From assembly GCA_021160705.1 (NCBI GenBank), contig JAGHBZ010000422.1, positions 1 through 15,613 on the forward strand: a stretch of DNA of 15,613 bases, given 5' to 3'. The stretch comes from Candidatus Sumerlaeota bacterium (GTDB lineage Bacteria; Sumerlaeota; Sumerlaeia; MWCT01; JAGHBZ01). Both the position numbers and the translations under genes were made by a program. Positions 12,690 through 15,613 of the stretch are shown in pieces; position 1 is the stretch's first letter, and the number at the start of each line of letters is the position of its first letter. A model generated the notes under the pieces. It was not told the DNA's origin, made no database searches, and saw only the letters and a program-made list of their open reading frames with translations.

Positions 12690-15613
12690 ATGATGCAAGA
12701 GAAGAAGATAATAGGTATAGATTTTGGGACGACTTTTTCATTAGCCGCCTATTTAGAGGCAGATGTTCCGGTTATTATCCCCAACCAGGAGGGACAGAAT
12801 AAAACACCTTCAGTGGTGGCATTCACAGAAGATGAAAAGGTTCTGGTGGGTGAAATTGCACGGCGACAGGCAGGGGCTAATCCACAACACACCATACACA
12901 CTATTAAGCGATACCTTGGTAGAGATTTCTTTGATATTGAAGAAAGGGAGGAAAAGGTAAATTTCATTGCCAAGGACCGGAATGGGAAATTATCTATAAA
13001 AATTTTTGATAGAGAACTCACCCCAGAGGAGATTGCCTCGTTTATTTTTTCCAAATTGAAAGATGCTTCTGAGCATTATCTCGGCGAAGAGGTGAAGTAT
13101 GTAGTAATCACTGTTCCTGCATATTTTGATGACCTTCAACGCGAGGCTGTGTCAAATGCGGCTAAACTCGCTGGTCTGGAGGTAGTACGGCTTATCAATG
13201 AACCAACAGCGGCTGCTATGGCTTATGGGCTACATAAAAAACGAAATCAAACCATTGCTGTCTATGATTTCGGTGGTGGAACCTTCGACATCTCTATCCT
13301 TCAGATTGAGGAGAACACCTTTGAAGTACTGTCCACAAAGGGAGATACTTATCTCGGTGGCGAGAATATTGATTCTGACCTTGCAGAGTTACTGGCAAGA
13401 GAATTCTTAGAAAAACATCATATTGACCTCACTAAAGACCATAGTATATTTCTGCGGTTGAAAGAATCTGCAGAGATTGCCAAGTGTGAACTCTCTACAA
13501 GGGAGTTTACTATTATTACATTGCCGTTCATTGCGCATTCAGAGGGAGGAGCTCTTCATTTTGAGAGAAAAATCCAGCGTGCAGAACTTGAACGAATCGT
13601 TCAGCCATATATTGAGCGTACACTTGAGTGTTGTCAGGAGGCATTACAGGATGCCGCTTTGTCAACTAAGGATATCAACGAGGTTATATTAGTAGGCGGG
13701 TCGTCAAGAATCCCTGCGGTGCGAAAAGCCGTTGCGGAATTTTTTGGTAAACAACCCTCCATTGGGCTTAATCCGGATGAGATTGTTGCTATGGGCGCTG
13801 CTATTCAAGGTGGTGTCCTTGAGGGCAAACTCCAGGAGGTTGTTCTTCTGGACGTTACTCCTCATGCCCTTGGCATTGAGACTGAAGACAATGTGTTTAC
13901 TAAAATAATTGAAAAGAATTCTACTATTCCCATAAAGGCATCCAAGATTTTTACTACTACCAGTGATAACCAGCGCTTTGTTAATATCCATATTCTGCAA
14001 GGAGAGAGCGACCTTGCTTCTGAGAATCGTTCACTCGGCAAGTTTACCCTAACTGACATACCTCCAGCCCCTGCTGGTGTACCTCGTATTCGGGTTACGT
14101 TCTTTATTAACAGCAATGGTATTCTTGAAGTTTCAGCGGTTGAGACCTCCACTGGGATTGAAAATAAACTTTCTCTTTTTCATTCGTTTCTTGATACTCA
14201 GAAAAGAAAAGAACGCCACCTTTCACGGATAAAGTCCGCTGAGACTCGTCGTCCGGTTCGTAAGAGTCTTGCTGAAGAGAAGAAAACAGCTGAACTCCAG
14301 GTGTCAGAGGCATTACCAGAAAAAGATTCTGTACATCCCGTAGAAGAAGTGGCAAGGATTCCTGATGCATCTTATAACTCATCTGCCTATACGTTCATTG
14401 ACACAGAAGAGACCTCACTTGACATTAAACCTGATATTGTAATTGAGGATAGTCCAAACCACCAAACACGGATAATGCATCAACCCCCCAGTGTCTTCTC
14501 AGCTGAAGGGCAGGCTCTATTAGAGAAATATAATATAACACTATCCCCTGAACTGCAGGATGCCATCAAACGTTTCTCGCGAGGTGATGTCTCTTCAACT
14601 GCTATCCATAGATATGGACAGGCTATTGAGGAATTAGAAAAGCTATTAGAGAAACACGATGAGGTTTTAGACTTCTATTATTTGCTTATAAAGATGTATT
14701 TGCTCACCGGGGGAGAGAAAAAGGCTCTGGAGGCTATTAAACGGCTAAAAGAGAAAAAGACACTCCCACAAGAGACAATGAGACATTTGTACGATACAAT
14801 AGTGCGTTCTTTCCCAATGTCGGAGGAGGCAAGAAAAAACCGTCTCTTCTTTTATCTTGAACAGGGGGATTATGAAAATGCCATTGGTGACCTTGAGGTT
14901 CTCTATGAGAAAGAGAAAGAAACTGCCTGGTTGGAGAAAATCGCTGAAGCCTATGAGCACATACTCAAGAAGAAAGACAATCCATCAATTAAGTTTCGTT
15001 TAGTTAAAACCTATGTCAAACTCCATCAACTCGATAAAGCCATCAATCTTCTGCAGGAGCTGGTGGAGGATGAAGAATACCGCCTACGTGCTTTAAAGAT
15101 TCTGGGTCTTTGTCTCTGGCAGAAGAAACTCTTTGTGAAAGCCTGGCAAAAATTAAAACTCCTGCCTCTGGATGACGAAGTCGCTGATATGATTTATCGC
15201 CTGGGTAAAGATATGGAAGAGGCTGAACAACTCAAATCCGCTTCTAACGTTTATCAAAGACTTAAAGAATATGACCCGAATTATCGTGATATTAACCTCA
15301 GGATTAAGAAAATTAACTATCGCCTTAAGCTACAGGAAAAAGATAGATTTCCTATGTTATATGGGCTCAAAGAACCCCGATTCGTTATTATAGAAGAAAT
15401 CAATCGTGGAAGTATGGGGATTATTTATAAAGCTCGCGACATTGCGCTTGATGAAATTGTCGTGCTTAAGGTTCTTAATGAACTTCTTTTGAGCGATGAG
15501 AGTGCTGTTAAGAGGTTTAAACAAGAGGCTAAAGCCGCTAAAAAACTCTCTCATCCTCACATCGTAAGAATCCACGATTTTTATGACTCTGGGGATAAGA
15601 AATTTATCTCTAT
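12690..15613 (+). CDS. Hsp70 (DnaK)-TPR-Ser/Thr protein kinase fusion, 3' end beyond window
   Basis: One reading frame runs from ATG 12690 (second ATG 12693) to the window end without a stop: 974 codons and incomplete. Residues 1-385 are an Hsp70 ATPase: D11-FGTT, K73 in TIKRYLGR (equivalent of DnaK K70), VPAYFDDLQREA, INEPTAAAMAYG, D193-FGGGTFD and LVGGSSRIP (335-342). Residues 388-492 resemble the substrate-binding beta domain (DVTPHALGIET, ILEVSAVE). No typical alpha lid follows; instead comes a charged linker (about 495-605), then helical TPR-like repeats (about 630-880, e.g. LVKTYVKLHQLDKAINLLQE). From R897 an Hanks-type kinase begins: INRGSMGIIYKARD glycine loop, K927 in VVLKVL, E946 of helix C, HPHIVRIHDFY. 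The catalytic HRD and DFG motifs lie outside the window. No clear Shine-Dalgarno precedes the start. Inferred role: chaperone-type ATPase coupled to phosphorylation signalling. Confidence 0.9.
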   Translation, partial: MMQEKKIIGIDFGTTFSLAAYLEADVPVIIPNQEGQNKTPSVVAFTEDEKVLVGEIARRQAGANPQHTIHTIKRYLGRDFFDIEEREEKVNFIAKDRNGKLSIKIFDRELTPEEIASFIFSKLKDASEHYLGEEVKYVVITVPAYFDDLQREAVSNAAKLAGLEVVRLINEPTAAAMAYGLHKKRNQTIAVYDFGGGTFDISILQIEENTFEVLSTKGDTYLGGENIDSDLAELLAREFLEKHHIDLTKDHSIFLRLKESAEIAKCELSTREFTIITLPFIAHSEGGALHFERKIQRAELERIVQPYIERTLECCQEALQDAALSTKDINEVILVGGSSRIPAVRKAVAEFFGKQPSIGLNPDEIVAMGAAIQGGVLEGKLQEVVLLDVTPHALGIETEDNVFTKIIEKNSTIPIKASKIFTTTSDNQRFVNIHILQGESDLASENRSLGKFTLTDIPPAPAGVPRIRVTFFINSNGILEVSAVETSTGIENKLSLFHSFLDTQKRKERHLSRIKSAETRRPVRKSLAEEKKTAELQVSEALPEKDSVHPVEEVARIPDASYNSSAYTFIDTEETSLDIKPDIVIEDSPNHQTRIMHQPPSVFSAEGQALLEKYNITLSPELQDAIKRFSRGDVSSTAIHRYGQAIEELEKLLEKHDEVLDFYYLLIKMYLLTGGEKKALEAIKRLKEKKTLPQETMRHLYDTIVRSFPMSEEARKNRLFFYLEQGDYENAIGDLEVLYEKEKETAWLEKIAEAYEHILKKKDNPSIKFRLVKTYVKLHQLDKAINLLQELVEDEEYRLRALKILGLCLWQKKLFVKAWQKLKLLPLDDEVADMIYRLGKDMEEAEQLKSASNVYQRLKEYDPNYRDINLRIKKINYRLKLQEKDRFPMLYGLKEPRFVIIEEINRGSMGIIYKARDIALDEIVVLKVLNELLLSDESAVKRFKQEAKAAKKLSHPHIVRIHDFYDSGDKKFIS

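Noticed and set aside
15354..15613. Separate kinase gene starting at an internal ATG (15354)
   Set aside because: The frame is continuous with the Hsp70-TPR part, there is no gap or stop, and only a distant AGGA precedes this ATG; a fusion is the simpler reading.

Overview
The window is bacterial chromosomal DNA: tightly packed genes, Shine-Dalgarno-like sites, sigma70-like promoters, no introns and no phage or transposase genes. A two-component kinase, a secreted gingipain-type (C25) protease, a membrane-anchored cell-wall amidase and a large eukaryote-like Ser/Thr-kinase protein suggest a didermic, probably uncultured lineage, something like the FCB-neighbouring candidate phyla (for example WOR-3/Stahlbacteria or KSB1). 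That placement is inference and weak. No rRNA, tRNA or marker gene is present to fix the taxonomy.

Layout. (1) 9-2657, minus strand: a CusS-like sensor histidine kinase and, upstream of it, a calcineurin-type metallophosphoesterase. (2) 2747-4777, plus: a divergently transcribed secreted C25 cysteine peptidase. (3) 5065-6232, plus: an Mth938-like protein followed by a metal-dependent amidohydrolase. (4) 6509-10116, plus: a promoter and five closely spaced genes that look like one operon. They encode an unknown helical protein, a divergent YchF/Obg-family NTPase, a PTS EIIA protein, a PII-like protein and a Mut7-C/PIN-like RNase with a zinc ribbon. (5) 10117-11103: a convergent intergenic region holding three and a half tandem copies of a ~165-bp repeat, each with a long imperfect hairpin. 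(6) 11104-11907, minus: an N-acetylmuramoyl-L-alanine amidase. (7) 11908-12689: a long intergenic region. (8) 12690 to the window end, plus: one uninterrupted reading frame of at least 974 codons joining a complete Hsp70/DnaK ATPase and substrate-binding beta domain to a TPR-like helical region and then to the start of a Ser/Thr protein kinase.

The most unusual element is this Hsp70-TPR-kinase protein. The Hsp70 nucleotide-binding motifs are intact, the usual alpha-helical lid is replaced by a charged linker and TPR-like repeats, and the kinase begins with a recognisable glycine-rich loop, catalytic lysine and alpha-C glutamate before the window ends. I infer a chaperone-type ATPase coupled in cis to a signalling kinase. 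The second point of interest is the operon at 6577-10116, where the four recognisable products are regulatory or RNA-directed and no transporter or metabolic enzyme accompanies them.
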